From assembly GCF_026735165.1 (NCBI RefSeq), contig NZ_JAPQES010000001.1, positions 434,001-498,000 of the forward strand: a stretch of DNA of 64,000 nucleotides, in the 5' to 3' direction. Source of the stretch: Clostridium ganghwense (GTDB taxonomy: Bacteria; Bacillota; Clostridia; Clostridiales; Clostridiaceae). Positions 16,143 to 25,227 of the stretch are shown in pieces. Below the pieces are notes generated by a model, which saw nothing but the letters and a program-made list of their open reading frames with translations, was not told where the DNA came from and did not search any database. A program made the translations under genes and the position numbers. The first letter of the stretch is position 1. The number at the start of each line of letters is the position of its first letter.

Positions 16143-18929
16143 TCACTCCTTTATTATTATTTTAAATGTAGTTCCCTCATCAACTTTTGTATACACTTCA
16201 ATATTTCCATTAAGTTTTTCTACTTCTTTCCTAACTGCCGATAACCCAACTCCTCTACCCGACAATTGTGTACAATAATCTTTAGTTGTAAATCCATCCT
16301 TAAAAATATATTCTAAAGTTTCTTCTTCTGACAATGCTTCTGCCTCTGTATATGATAATAAATTTCTTTGTACTATTTTTTTCTTTAAATTGTGTAAGTC
16401 TATTCCACATCCATCATCTTGTATTTTAATTATAATATCATTTCCTTGTTTTTTTAGAAAACATATTATTTTACCGTATTCATTTTTTCCTTTTCTTACT
16501 CTCTCTTCAACAGATTCAATTCCATGATCCAACATATTCCTAAAAATATGTATCATAGATTTTATTAGATCCTGGTATTTATCTAGGTCAACGCTAATAT
16601 CGTCTCCTTCAACTTCCATGGTATAAATCTGTTTTTCTAGACTTTCTGCAGCTCCAACTGTATATTTACAATAAGGCTCTAATAGTTTTTTTAAAGGTAC
16701 ATATAATAATCTTCTAATCATATGTATTATTTTTCTGCTTTCTTCTTCATTAAAATTCTCTTGTATCATGTTTTCTATTTCACTAAGTTTTTCTCGATCA
16801 ATTACAATTTTTTCTTTGTCAAAATAGTCTTTTCCTAAAATTGTAGTGAGTTTATTTAAATCCTCTTTAATTGCATTATTTAAAATATAAATATCTACAG
16901 CCATTTTAAAATTATCAATAGTTAATTTATCTTTTATTTTCACAAGACTTTCTTCAATTTCTTCTAATTCATATGCCGTATTTAGCATATTCATTTGTGC
17001 AAAATTCCCTTTATATGTGTGGATTTTTCTAAGAATTTCACAATATACGTCTTCAAATTTTTTATTGCTTTTTAATAAATTATCAAAAGATACTTGGCAA
17101 AATTCAATATAACTATTTATTAACTCATTTGAATCTTCATAGTATATTACTGCATTAACCACCATCTTTAAAATATTTCTTTCTTGTTCTATTCGATTTT
17201 CCAATTCTTTTTTTTCTGATATATCAGTTAAAATTATCATTATCCTCTTATCGTTTTCATTTCTAGTATTATAAAGTACTTTATATTCAATAGTTATGTC
17301 TTTATTATATATATTTATTACTTTTGGCATAAGTTCTATTAACATTTGTATTTTATGTTCATCACTTGTATTAAATATTTCATCTATTATTCTTATAAAT
17401 AGTTTTTTATCTTCTAAATTATTTATAAAAAGTATCTCAGATATCTTTTTATTGTTTATTTCCATATTAAATATATCTTTACACTGAATACTATATTCTT
17501 CATCTACAATAAGTTCTCTTCCAAACGTTAAAAATCCTTGTCCTGCATTATCTAAAAGATTTTTTAGTTCTTTCCTACTGTTATATAATTTTTTTGTTCT
17601 ATCTCTAACTTTCCCCTCTAATTGAATATTCATTTCTTTAATTTCTTTATACATAGCATCATTTTCTTCAGCCAATCTTTCTACCACTACGAACGCATTT
17701 GAAAATTTCTTTGCTAACATATAAGATTGAATAAATATAAACAAAAATACGCCTATTGGCATAGCAACTCTAATTCGCATATATCCATCATAACCTAATA
17801 TATCGCATAGTAATGCAATTATTATACTTATAAAACCTAAAACTACTTGAAAAGCATTTTCTTCTCTACGTATTGAAAGTTTAAGGAGGTTGTACAATAC
17901 ATACAAACAGATTCCCACAGTATATATTTGTGAAACTATAGCAAATTCATCATAAATTTTATTAGTTGTAACTAAACAAATGAAAGTCATAACTATTCCA
18001 ACATATTTTGATGTAGAAACAATTTGGTCTGATATTTCACTAAATAATTCTTTCAAAAACATTAAAAATAAAGGTACTGCAACATAATAAGAAATAGCTG
18101 CAAATTTGCTTATAACTTCAAAATGCATATTTGGAAAAACTTGAACCAAAATCCTTTCTCCCATAAATAAACTTCGCATTCCTATATCTAGGCAAAACAA
18201 CCCAAAATAAAGAGTTGATTTGTTTTGAGGTCTTATTTTGAAAAGACCTAAATGGTACAGTGCAATAATAAAAATACTTCCAATTAAAAATAAATCTATA
18301 GCTAATTGAATATTTTGCTTTTTTAAAATTTGATTTTTAGTTCCAATATATAAGCTTTCAATTGAAGAAAATGGTTCTCTAAAGTTTGCAGTCTGAATTA
18401 CTATTTCTACATAATTAGTTTTAGATTTGAATATAGATAAGGTTGGTTTAAATATAGGCTTGTATTGTTTTTCATTTTTAGCCACTACCCCATGATAATC
18501 TGTCAAATCACCATTTATCCATATTTTAGAAGCAGTTAGCATGTTTTGAACTTTAAGCCCTAAAAATTTGTCTGCATCTTTCTCATTCAATTTTATTATT
18601 AATCTCAAAGTCATATATCCATAATGATTAAGTTTTTTACCATCTATTACAGTTCCATTTAAATTCGATGGAATTTTAAAATATTGTTTGTTTTTGATTG
18701 TATTTGAACTAAAATCTTCTGGTTTATACAATTTATTATAGTAAAATTCCCATTCACCATCTAATTCTAAAATACCATCTTTTTCAAAATTCCATTTGCT
18801 TAAATCTATATATCCATTTTGGGCTACAGAAACATTCCTATCTTCTGTCAAAAATATCTTTGCAGCCACAATTACTATTACTATTAATAAAATAATCCCC
18901 AATATTATTTTAGATTTTTTATTTTTCAT
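16143..18929 (-). CDS. 7TMR-DISM sensor with CheA-like HPt and kinase domains
   Basis: 928 aa. One N-terminal membrane segment precedes an extracellular jelly-roll domain (WEFYYNKLYKPEDF, IWINGD) of the 7TMR-DISM extracellular type 2. Seven hydrophobic segments follow between about 210 and 400, then a coiled coil and a PAS-like region. An HPt-like helix with IHTYKG has its histidine near 636. The C-terminal ATPase domain is CheA-like: MLDHGIES (about 801), DDGCGI, and GRGVGLSAVR (about 890). No HisKA dimerisation box or CheW-like domain is present. The protein probably senses an extracellular ligand and phosphorylates its HPt histidine, then the CheY-like protein encoded 4 bp downstream. Confidence 0.82.
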   Translation of the reverse strand: MKNKKSKIILGIILLIVIVIVAAKIFLTEDRNVSVAQNGYIDLSKWNFEKDGILELDGEWEFYYNKLYKPEDFSSNTIKNKQYFKIPSNLNGTVIDGKKLNHYGYMTLRLIIKLNEKDADKFLGLKVQNMLTASKIWINGDLTDYHGVVAKNEKQYKPIFKPTLSIFKSKTNYVEIVIQTANFREPFSSIESLYIGTKNQILKKQNIQLAIDLFLIGSIFIIALYHLGLFKIRPQNKSTLYFGLFCLDIGMRSLFMGERILVQVFPNMHFEVISKFAAISYYVAVPLFLMFLKELFSEISDQIVSTSKYVGIVMTFICLVTTNKIYDEFAIVSQIYTVGICLYVLYNLLKLSIRREENAFQVVLGFISIIIALLCDILGYDGYMRIRVAMPIGVFLFIFIQSYMLAKKFSNAFVVVERLAEENDAMYKEIKEMNIQLEGKVRDRTKKLYNSRKELKNLLDNAGQGFLTFGRELIVDEEYSIQCKDIFNMEINNKKISEILFINNLEDKKLFIRIIDEIFNTSDEHKIQMLIELMPKVINIYNKDITIEYKVLYNTRNENDKRIMIILTDISEKKELENRIEQERNILKMVVNAVIYYEDSNELINSYIEFCQVSFDNLLKSNKKFEDVYCEILRKIHTYKGNFAQMNMLNTAYELEEIEESLVKIKDKLTIDNFKMAVDIYILNNAIKEDLNKLTTILGKDYFDKEKIVIDREKLSEIENMIQENFNEEESRKIIHMIRRLLYVPLKKLLEPYCKYTVGAAESLEKQIYTMEVEGDDISVDLDKYQDLIKSMIHIFRNMLDHGIESVEERVRKGKNEYGKIICFLKKQGNDIIIKIQDDGCGIDLHNLKKKIVQRNLLSYTEAEALSEEETLEYIFKDGFTTKDYCTQLSGRGVGLSAVRKEVEKLNGNIEVYTKVDEGTTFKIIIKE

Positions 18930-19026
18930 AATTATCCTCTAATCATTTTTTAATAATATTTTAATTATATCTTGGCTCTATAATATGTGTCAATTATAGT
19001 TATATATGCTAACTTTCTAAAAAAAT

Positions 19027-19092
19027 TTTAAAAAGAAGCCAGAGGCGGCTTCTATAAAAATATTATTTTGGAAAAGCATACGAGTAAACTCT
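19027..19092 (+). repeat. Copy of the MazG-gene 3' end (R3)
   Basis: Contains GAAGCCAGAGGCGGCTTCTA and a diverged tail ending GCATACGAGTAA, matching the end of the MazG-like gene with small changes. It lies 33 bp beyond the stop of the NERD-UvrD gene. On the minus strand GAAGCC...GGCTTC followed by TTTTT makes a good terminator for that gene. Confidence 0.78.
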
Positions 19093-19124
19093 ATACTTTT
19101 TCTTGATGATTATGCTTCACTCAC

Positions 19125-21020
19125 TTATCTAAACAAAGCCATAATCTTATCCATAAATCCTTTTTTCTTTTCTTTAGGCTTATTAACCTGAATTTCTTTA
19201 GGTCCAATCTTAGCTATCTGTTCTCCCCCATTATTTCTAATCATCTGTTTATGACTTTTCACCATCGCTTCTGTAAGTTCATTATTAACACTATATGTAA
19301 CATTTAAAATATCTCTAGCTCTTGTCATTCCAACATACAATAATTTTTTTGATTCATCATAGCTTTTCATTAAACCTTGGTTAATTCCACATATAAATAC
19401 AGCTTTAAAATCTAATCCTTTTGCACTATATATAGTAGATATTTTTACCTCATTTTTATTAAGTTTAAAATTAGCTCTATTAACAGCTTTATTAATACAA
19501 ACATAAGGTATGGATTTTTTCTTTAAAGCATCTTCAACTGTTTTTACATATTCAGTACCTAGATACTTGCCATAAGGATACAATATAGCAATTTCTCTAT
19601 AATTTACACCATCCTTATTTAGTTCTATAATCTGGTCTATTATTTTTTCTATTTCATCATCAAATCTTTTAGTTTCTGTAACTTTTGAAATGCTTCCTCT
19701 TCTTAAAATTGATTTTGCCTCTATTATAAAATCATTTTCATCTGCATTACTGCTTTTTTTATTATCACCATCTAGTAAAATTCCATTAGCAAAATCAAGA
19801 ATTTCCTTTGTATTTCTGTAATTTTCTCTCATAATAATCGTTCTACCAACTGCCTTTATACCCACAGATTTTAATGTATATTTTCTGCTGTATAAATTTT
19901 GTGCTCCATCTGAAGCTAAAAGTAGGTGGCTATGTTCTGGATCTCTAAGATTCTTAACTATAAATTTTAGCCATTCTTCTTCTAAGTCTTGTCCTTCATC
20001 AATCAATATAGCATCATATTTATTCAATTTTTCTAACATTTCATCTGTAATTTTAGAAATATTTCCTGTAACTTGATTATCATAAAGAGCTGTAGAAAAA
20101 CCTAATTCTTTGGATATTTTGTTGATCCATCCATGCATATGAATAATCTCAACATTAGTATCTTTATTATTACCATTTATAGCTTCTCTTAAAAATGCAG
20201 CCAAGGTTTTATTGTAACAAAGAACCATAATATTCCAATCCTTGTGAACTTCCATTAAATATTTAGCTCTACATGTTAAAATAACAGTTTTTCCACTTCC
20301 TGCAACTCCTCTTATAACTCTATGTCCATATCCTAAACCTTTTGCATAGTTCTCCTGTTCAAGATTCATTACTTTAAAAATACCTTCACTATCTGATGCC
20401 AATTTTACTTCTTTAAATATATTTCCTCTTATTCTATTTATATACTTATCATCTAAACGTTCAAAATCAAACTTCATAGGAAACATAGCTTCTAACTTTT
20501 CCTTGAGAATATCCTTACTACAACTATTTTCTATCTGTTTTAATTCATCTTGAAATATTATAAAGTTATCTTCTATAGTTCCTTTGAAGGGAGAAGCTTC
20601 AAAAGATTTTTTTGTGATTTTTGTAAAAATGACACCATGTCCATAAGTAAACTTTAATCTTCCCTTATACTTTCCTGTACCATCAACAAGCTTTTTATCC
20701 TTCTTTAATTCATTTACTATATTAAACATATAATCTCTTGCCTGTTTCAATGGATTAGAACATTTTCCCATAGTTTTCAGTTCAAACTTATTTGTATCTG
20801 CTGAAATTATTGAGCCTATCTGCCAATCCTTAACTTCAAGAACTATAAGCCCTAAGTCTGGAGCAAGTATTATAAAATCAGGATATCTATTATTTACTCT
20901 CAAATCAAACCAAACAATATAATCATCTTGTAATAACTCTTTCAAAATCTTAAAAACCTTTTTTTCTCCCACTGTAACATTCTCTAAAGCACTAATACTC
21001 TCTGGTATCATAACCGCCAT
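19125..21020 (-). CDS. NERD-domain UvrD-type DNA helicase
   Basis: 631 aa. The first 110 residues form a NERD nuclease-related domain with Asp48 (YPDFIIL), Glu62 and Lys64 (VLEVKDW), the PD-(D/E)XK-like triad. A superfamily 1 helicase follows: Walker A GVAGSGKT near 240, DEGQDLEEEW near 330, motif IV-like MRENYRN, and the late GMTRARD box. NERD-UvrD proteins are predicted DNA-processing enzymes common in variable genome regions; the biological role here is not shown. It is a single gene, with MazG-gene 3' ends on both sides (19027-19092 and 21184-21260). The C-terminal 20 residues are Lys-rich and end MALFR. Confidence 0.85.
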   Translation of the reverse strand: MAVMIPESISALENVTVGEKKVFKILKELLQDDYIVWFDLRVNNRYPDFIILAPDLGLIVLEVKDWQIGSIISADTNKFELKTMGKCSNPLKQARDYMFNIVNELKKDKKLVDGTGKYKGRLKFTYGHGVIFTKITKKSFEASPFKGTIEDNFIIFQDELKQIENSCSKDILKEKLEAMFPMKFDFERLDDKYINRIRGNIFKEVKLASDSEGIFKVMNLEQENYAKGLGYGHRVIRGVAGSGKTVILTCRAKYLMEVHKDWNIMVLCYNKTLAAFLREAINGNNKDTNVEIIHMHGWINKISKELGFSTALYDNQVTGNISKITDEMLEKLNKYDAILIDEGQDLEEEWLKFIVKNLRDPEHSHLLLASDGAQNLYSRKYTLKSVGIKAVGRTIIMRENYRNTKEILDFANGILLDGDNKKSSNADENDFIIEAKSILRRGSISKVTETKRFDDEIEKIIDQIIELNKDGVNYREIAILYPYGKYLGTEYVKTVEDALKKKSIPYVCINKAVNRANFKLNKNEVKISTIYSAKGLDFKAVFICGINQGLMKSYDESKKLLYVGMTRARDILNVTYSVNNELTEAMVKSHKQMIRNNGGEQIAKIGPKEIQVNKPKEKKKGFMDKIMALFR

Positions 21021-21183
21021 TTATATCACCGTCTTTCCCTGCAATCAAAAATATAATTCATTAACATAATTACCTTATTTTGTACACTTTTATATTTTAT
21101 CATAAAATTTTATATAATGATTATTTTTGACATGAATTGCTTTTAATATTAAAATCCGAATAACGAAAAATATCTTCTAATAT

Positions 21184-21260
21184 AAAAGAATTGAAAAAAG
21201 AAGCCAGAGGCGGCTTCTATAAAAATATTGTATTAGAAAAAGTATACGAATAGCAAACTC
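21184..21260 (+). repeat. Copy of the MazG-gene 3' end (R4)
   Basis: About 70 bases match the end of the MazG-like gene with a 2-base deletion and few substitutions, through the stop and TAGCAAA beyond it. The upstream part still reads KRIEK. It shares GGCGGCTTCTATAAAAAT with R3 rather than the R1/R2 version. It fills most of the gene-free gap 21021-21331; the rest is AT-rich promoter sequence for the flanking genes. Confidence 0.82.
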
Positions 21261-21331
21261 TTGCAATTATTATCAAATGTAAATATAATATTACTGATAA
21301 ATCTATAATAACTAATTTTAGGAGTTCTAGT

Positions 21332-22477
21332 ATGCAGAATTTAATTATATTAAAAAAATCAAATATCAATAATATATTATTATTTTTAAAAAAAGAATTG
21401 GTGTTAACAATAACTATACTTCTTGCTATTGTTTCATCCTCTATATCTATCCCTAAACTCCAGTACATTAATTTTACAGTACTAATACTATTGTTTAATT
21501 TAATGATAGTTGTTTCAGCTTTTAAACAGCTTAATGTATTAGACTACATAGCCACTTTTTTGCTTATTAAATGCAAAAGTAATCGGGTTATTTTTTTTGT
21601 ACTAATATCTATTACTTTCATTTCATCTATGTTTATTACAAATGATGTTGCATTGATAACCTTTGTACCACTTGCATTAATTATTGGAAAGAAAACTAAA
21701 ATTAATACTTTGAATCTTGTAATATGTGAAACTCTAGCTGCTAATTTGGGAAGTTCATTGACCCCTATGGGAAATCCTCAAAACCTTTATATTTACTCTT
21801 TTTATAATATAAAACCAATTAATTTTTTTATAATTATGCTGCCTATTATTGTCTTATCTATAATATTCCTAGGCGTAATTATTATTAAAACTGATAATAC
21901 CCCTGTATTACTTCACCTGTCACAGGTTTCTATTAAAAACAAAATGCATGTATTATGGTTTTCTCTATTATTTGTAATTATATTGCTTTCTGTATTTCAT
22001 ATTATAGATTATAGATTTTCATTTATTCTGACATTATTGGTTGTTTTATTATTAAATAGAAAACTGTTGTTACAAGTAGATTATTCATTGCTATGCACAT
22101 TTATTGCATTCTTTATATTTGTTGGTAATATATCATCTATGGATATTGTCAAGAATTTTTTATCTTATCTTCTAAACAATTCCAAAAACACATACTTTTT
22201 TTCAATATTAACCAGTCAATTTATAAGCAATGTACCTTCTGCTGTATTAATATCTCCATTTACTAATAACTATAAGGAACTTTTATTAGGTTGTAACATA
22301 GGCGGAATGGGAACTTTAATTGCATCTATGGCAAGTTTAATTTCTTATAAACTTTATTCAAAAGAGTATCCTTCTCAAAATAGAAAATATCTTAAGCTGT
22401 TTACTTTTTATAACATTACAGGACTAATATTTTTTATACCTTTAATATATTTCATAAATTTCTTTGACTTTTTATAA
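21332..22477 (+). CDS. ArsB/SLC13-like anion permease
   Basis: 381 aa with about ten membrane segments. Two family marks are clear: TNDVALITFVPLAL near residue 108 and SSLTPMGNPQNLYIY near 145, the TPxGNPQN loop shared by ArsB, NhaD and SLC13/DASS transporters. A second half repeat shows FISNVPSAVLISPF, the matching re-entrant loop. The substrate could be arsenite, a dicarboxylate, citrate or sodium; no arsR or arsA lies nearby, so arsenic resistance is not supported. It starts behind GGAG and ends just before a palindromic terminator. It is shorter than most ArsB proteins by about 40 residues. Confidence 0.75.
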   Translation: MQNLIILKKSNINNILLFLKKELVLTITILLAIVSSSISIPKLQYINFTVLILLFNLMIVVSAFKQLNVLDYIATFLLIKCKSNRVIFFVLISITFISSMFITNDVALITFVPLALIIGKKTKINTLNLVICETLAANLGSSLTPMGNPQNLYIYSFYNIKPINFFIIMLPIIVLSIIFLGVIIIKTDNTPVLLHLSQVSIKNKMHVLWFSLLFVIILLSVFHIIDYRFSFILTLLVVLLLNRKLLLQVDYSLLCTFIAFFIFVGNISSMDIVKNFLSYLLNNSKNTYFFSILTSQFISNVPSAVLISPFTNNYKELLLGCNIGGMGTLIASMASLISYKLYSKEYPSQNRKYLKLFTFYNITGLIFFIPLIYFINFFDFL

Positions 22478-22485
22478 TAAACAAT

Positions 22486-22535
22486 AAAAACCTTCCTAAG
22501 AATTTTTATTCCAAAATTCTTGGGAAAGTTTATCA
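22486..22535. repeat. Palindromic terminator-like repeat (copy 4)
   Basis: Arms AAACCTTCCTAAGAATTTT and AAAATTCTTGGGAAAGTTT with loop TATTCC, 9 bp after the permease stop and upstream of the convergent lipoprotein stop. It probably terminates both genes. Confidence 0.8.
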
Positions 22536-22583
22536 TTTTTTAAAACACTATTTAATAAAAATATGGAAAATGAATTTAATCTT

Positions 22584-23303
22584 TTATCTTCCCACTCCCT
22601 CTTCTGAATATCTTTTTTCTGTTTCTATTACATATTCCCCTTCAAGCATATTAATATAAAGACCACTTTCTAAAATCTTATCCACTGCGATTTTAAAATT
22701 ATCCCCTGCATCAGCATTTTTATATAAATAGTACTCTTTTATATCAACTGTATAAGGATACTCAGAATCTACATTATCTGGACTACATAGAGCATAAAAC
22801 ATATCTTTATAATAATCTATAGGATACTCATCTTTTGATTTATCTCTAGGATCAGTCTCACCATCTAATGAAACAACTTTTATGCCTTTTGCAAACGTAT
22901 AAAAATCTACAAACTCAAAACTATTAGGGTCAACTTTAACTTCTATAGGAATTTTTTCTATAAATTCTTCTTTTAAAGCTTCTCCACCCTCAAGGTAGTA
23001 TGTCATATATTTTCTAGGAATAAGTTCTGTAATAATATCATTTTTCAACCATACTCTATCTATTTCTCTACCATATATGTTTAATTTTTTATCTAACACT
23101 AAGGTATTTGTATTCCCGCAATCATTGCCACCAGCATACCCAACTATTTTGCCCTTAAGTAGTAGTGCATCTTTTTCCTGTACATTTTTCTTAACGCCTT
23201 GTCCCTGTGTCTCTTTTGTTTTTTTAGCAGTGTTCTTTTGAGAACAACCAACTACTGATAAAACTATCATTAAACCAAGTATTAAACTAATTACTTTTCT
23301 CAT
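22584..23303 (-). CDS. Lipoprotein of unknown function
   Basis: About 239 aa. The start is set at the ATG at 23301-23303 because AGGAGGG lies 5 bases before it; an in-frame ATG further upstream has no such site. The signal peptide RKVISLILGLMIVLSVVGC ends in a lipobox with Cys, so the protein is anchored to the outer face of the membrane. The rest is soluble and not recognised, with no enzyme motif. It stands alone, convergent with the permease and divergent from the sigma-54 activator. Confidence 0.72.
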   Translation of the reverse strand: MRKVISLILGLMIVLSVVGCSQKNTAKKTKETQGQGVKKNVQEKDALLLKGKIVGYAGGNDCGNTNTLVLDKKLNIYGREIDRVWLKNDIITELIPRKYMTYYLEGGEALKEEFIEKIPIEVKVDPNSFEFVDFYTFAKGIKVVSLDGETDPRDKSKDEYPIDYYKDMFYALCSPDNVDSEYPYTVDIKEYYLYKNADAGDNFKIAVDKILESGLYINMLEGEYVIETEKRYSEEGVGR

Positions 23304-23551
23304 AACATCCCTCCTATTCATATTTATAAATTTTATACTCATCTCTATAGCTCTTACAGTGTCAAAAGGTACATAAGATTCACACTATCATCATATTTGA
23401 GTGAAGTATGATTTGTTACTTCTTTTTTTGTGGTAGCAAATCTTTCAGTTTCTTTAATTCAATACTATGTTTCCCCCACTCCCCCACGTGCTTATCATAC
23501 AAAAATCAACCATGAATATAATGTTATTGAAAGGATGAAATATTTTCACTG

Positions 23552-23592
23552 ACTCCTTGTTACGTTATAACCTACAAGGAGTTTCTTTTAAA
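23552..23592 (+). terminator. Orphan hairpin with T-tail before the sigma-54 activator gene
   Basis: Arms ACTCCTTGT / ACAAGGAGT followed by TTCTTTT. It lies in the gene-free gap 23304-23647, where no plus-strand gene precedes it. It could end a short leader or small RNA. The promoter of the next gene is the CTATAATATAAATAAG stretch shortly after it. I see no other feature in this gap. Confidence 0.55.
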
Positions 23593-23647
23593 AGAAGATA
23601 TTTATTTGCTATAATATAAATAAGCCAAATTAGTCGAGGGAGATACA

Positions 23648-24961
23648 ATGAATAAAGACGTAATTAATGAGATTCTTTTAAAGGCATTAGATTCAGTAAG
23701 TGATGGTATATCAATTTGTGATAAAAATGGATATTTATTATATGTAAATAATGCATGTTGTGAGATAGTAGGAGCCGACAAGGAAGAACTGCTTAATAAA
23801 AAAGTAGATAATCTCTCACCAGACAAGCCCATGTTAATAGAGGTTATTGAAAAGAAAAAAAGTATTATAGATATAGAGTATTTTTGGAATTTTAAAGGTA
23901 AGAAGACACATCTTATAAATTCAGGTTATCCTATATTTGATGAAAATGGAAATATTATTGGTGCCATAGATATATTTAGGAGTATTGAACGTTCTAGAAA
24001 ACTTGCAAATACAATTGCAGGACATCAAGCCTTTTTTACCTTTAATGATATTGTTGGAGAAAGTAATACTTTAAAAGAAACTATACATTTAGCTAAGACA
24101 TTTTCAAAAAGTAATGAAAGTATCTTAATATACGGTGAAACTGGTACTGGTAAAGAATTATTTGCCCAATCTATACACAATTATAGCAACAGGAGACGTA
24201 AACCTTTTGTTGCATTAAATTGTGCAAACTTACCAAATGAACTTATAGACAGTGAACTTTTTGGATATGAGGAAGGAGCTTTTACCGGAGCTAGAAAAGG
24301 TGGAAAGCCAGGAAAGTTTGAACTAGCTAATGGAGGAACCTTGTTTCTTGACGAACTAGGAGAAATGCAAATAGATATTCAGGCTAAATTATTGCGTGTA
24401 CTTGAAACTATGTGCATAAATAGGATTGGTGGAAACAAGCCTATAAATGTAGATGTAAGAATAATAGCTGCCACAAATAGAAACTTAGAAGAAATGGTTG
24501 AAGAGGGGCAGTTTAGAAGAGATCTCTATTATAGATTAAAAGTTTTATGTCTCGAAATTCCTCCTTTAAAAGAACGGAAACGTGACATACTATTACTTGC
24601 AGAGTATTTTATAAAAAAGCTTGTAGATAAGGGAAATAAGTATGTTAAAGGAATAGATAATAAAGCAAAAGAAATGCTTATGAAACATAGTTGGAAGGGA
24701 AATATTAGAGAGCTTGAAAATGTAATATCTAGATCAATGTTTGCATGTGATGGAGAATGGATTACAGAAAAGACACTTTTTATGACTGGATTTAAAGAAC
24801 CAAGATATGAAGAGATAATAAAAAAGCAGTCAATAAAAATAAATAAGGATATTTTAATAGATACATTAAATTCAACTGAAGGAAATAAGAAGAAAGCAGC
24901 TGAAATTTTAGGTATTTCCAGACCAACACTATATAAGTTTTTGAAAAAGTATGATTTATAA
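23648..24961 (+). CDS. PAS-containing sigma-54 enhancer-binding activator
   Basis: 437 aa. Domains in order: a PAS domain (about 8-120), the AAA+ central domain with Walker A GETGTGKE (near 163), the sigma-54 contact loop GAFTGA (near 210) and Walker B GGTLFLDELGE, and a C-terminal Fis-type helix-turn-helix (KKKAAEILGISRPTLYKFL, near 416). It activates RNA polymerase carrying sigma-54 from upstream sites. The most likely target is the aminotransferase gene downstream, which has a sigma-54 promoter at 25154-25170 with palindromes between the two genes. The PAS domain suggests control by a small ligand or redox state. No receiver domain is present. Confidence 0.93.
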   Translation: MNKDVINEILLKALDSVSDGISICDKNGYLLYVNNACCEIVGADKEELLNKKVDNLSPDKPMLIEVIEKKKSIIDIEYFWNFKGKKTHLINSGYPIFDENGNIIGAIDIFRSIERSRKLANTIAGHQAFFTFNDIVGESNTLKETIHLAKTFSKSNESILIYGETGTGKELFAQSIHNYSNRRRKPFVALNCANLPNELIDSELFGYEEGAFTGARKGGKPGKFELANGGTLFLDELGEMQIDIQAKLLRVLETMCINRIGGNKPINVDVRIIAATNRNLEEMVEEGQFRRDLYYRLKVLCLEIPPLKERKRDILLLAEYFIKKLVDKGNKYVKGIDNKAKEMLMKHSWKGNIRELENVISRSMFACDGEWITEKTLFMTGFKEPRYEEIIKKQSIKINKDILIDTLNSTEGNKKKAAEILGISRPTLYKFLKKYDL

Positions 24962-24963
24962 CT

Positions 24964-24999
24964 AAGTGTAAAGTGTTTACATGTAAATGCTTTACACTT
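24964..24999. promoter_or_regulatory. Palindromic candidate activator site (UAS)
   Basis: Near-perfect 36-bp palindrome with outer arms AAGTGTAAAG / CTTTACACTT and a centre TTTACATGTAAA. It starts 3 bases after the activator stop, about 155 bp before the sigma-54 promoter. The half-site AAGTGTAAA recurs in the next hairpin. Confidence 0.55.
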
Positions 25000-25045
25000 G
25001 ATTTTTAGGTAAAAACCCTTATGCACAGCAGTATTTTAAAACAAG

Positions 25046-25087
25046 AAAAGAATCCAAGTGTAAACTTCTTTACACTTGGATTCTTTT
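25046..25087 (+). terminator. Terminator carrying the same half-sites
   Basis: Long hairpin AATCCAAGTGTAAA / TTTACACTTGGATT with a 4-base loop and a T-run. It ends the activator transcript. It contains AAGTGTAAA and TTTACACTT, as in the palindrome at 24964, so it could also be the second activator site, about 70-90 bp before the sigma-54 promoter. Confidence 0.75.
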
Positions 25088-25153
25088 TTCTTTATTGATA
25101 TAAATACCCTATAGACTTGATATTACAAGGCTTAAGGGTACAATATTCATATT

Positions 25154-25170
25154 TTGGAACGTTTCTTGCA
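25154..25170 (+). promoter_or_regulatory. Sigma-54 promoter of the aminotransferase gene
   Basis: TTGGAACGTTTCTTGCA: GG at 25156-25157, ten bases, then GC at 25168-25169, the invariant sigma-54 spacing. The only deviation from TGGCAC is the A at the fourth position. The gene starts 58 bases later. Confidence 0.85.
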
Positions 25171-25227
25171 AATAGGATATTTAAGATCAAATATGCAAAC
25201 TGAATTAACTTAAAGGAGGAATCCAAA

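Noticed and set aside
21217-21468. Minus-strand frame covering the permease start
   Set aside because: It overlaps the repeat R4 and the real plus-strand gene and has no ribosome site.
24529-25026. Long minus-strand open frame opposite the sigma-54 activator
   Set aside because: Antisense to a fully conserved domain; its length follows from the codon bias of the real gene.
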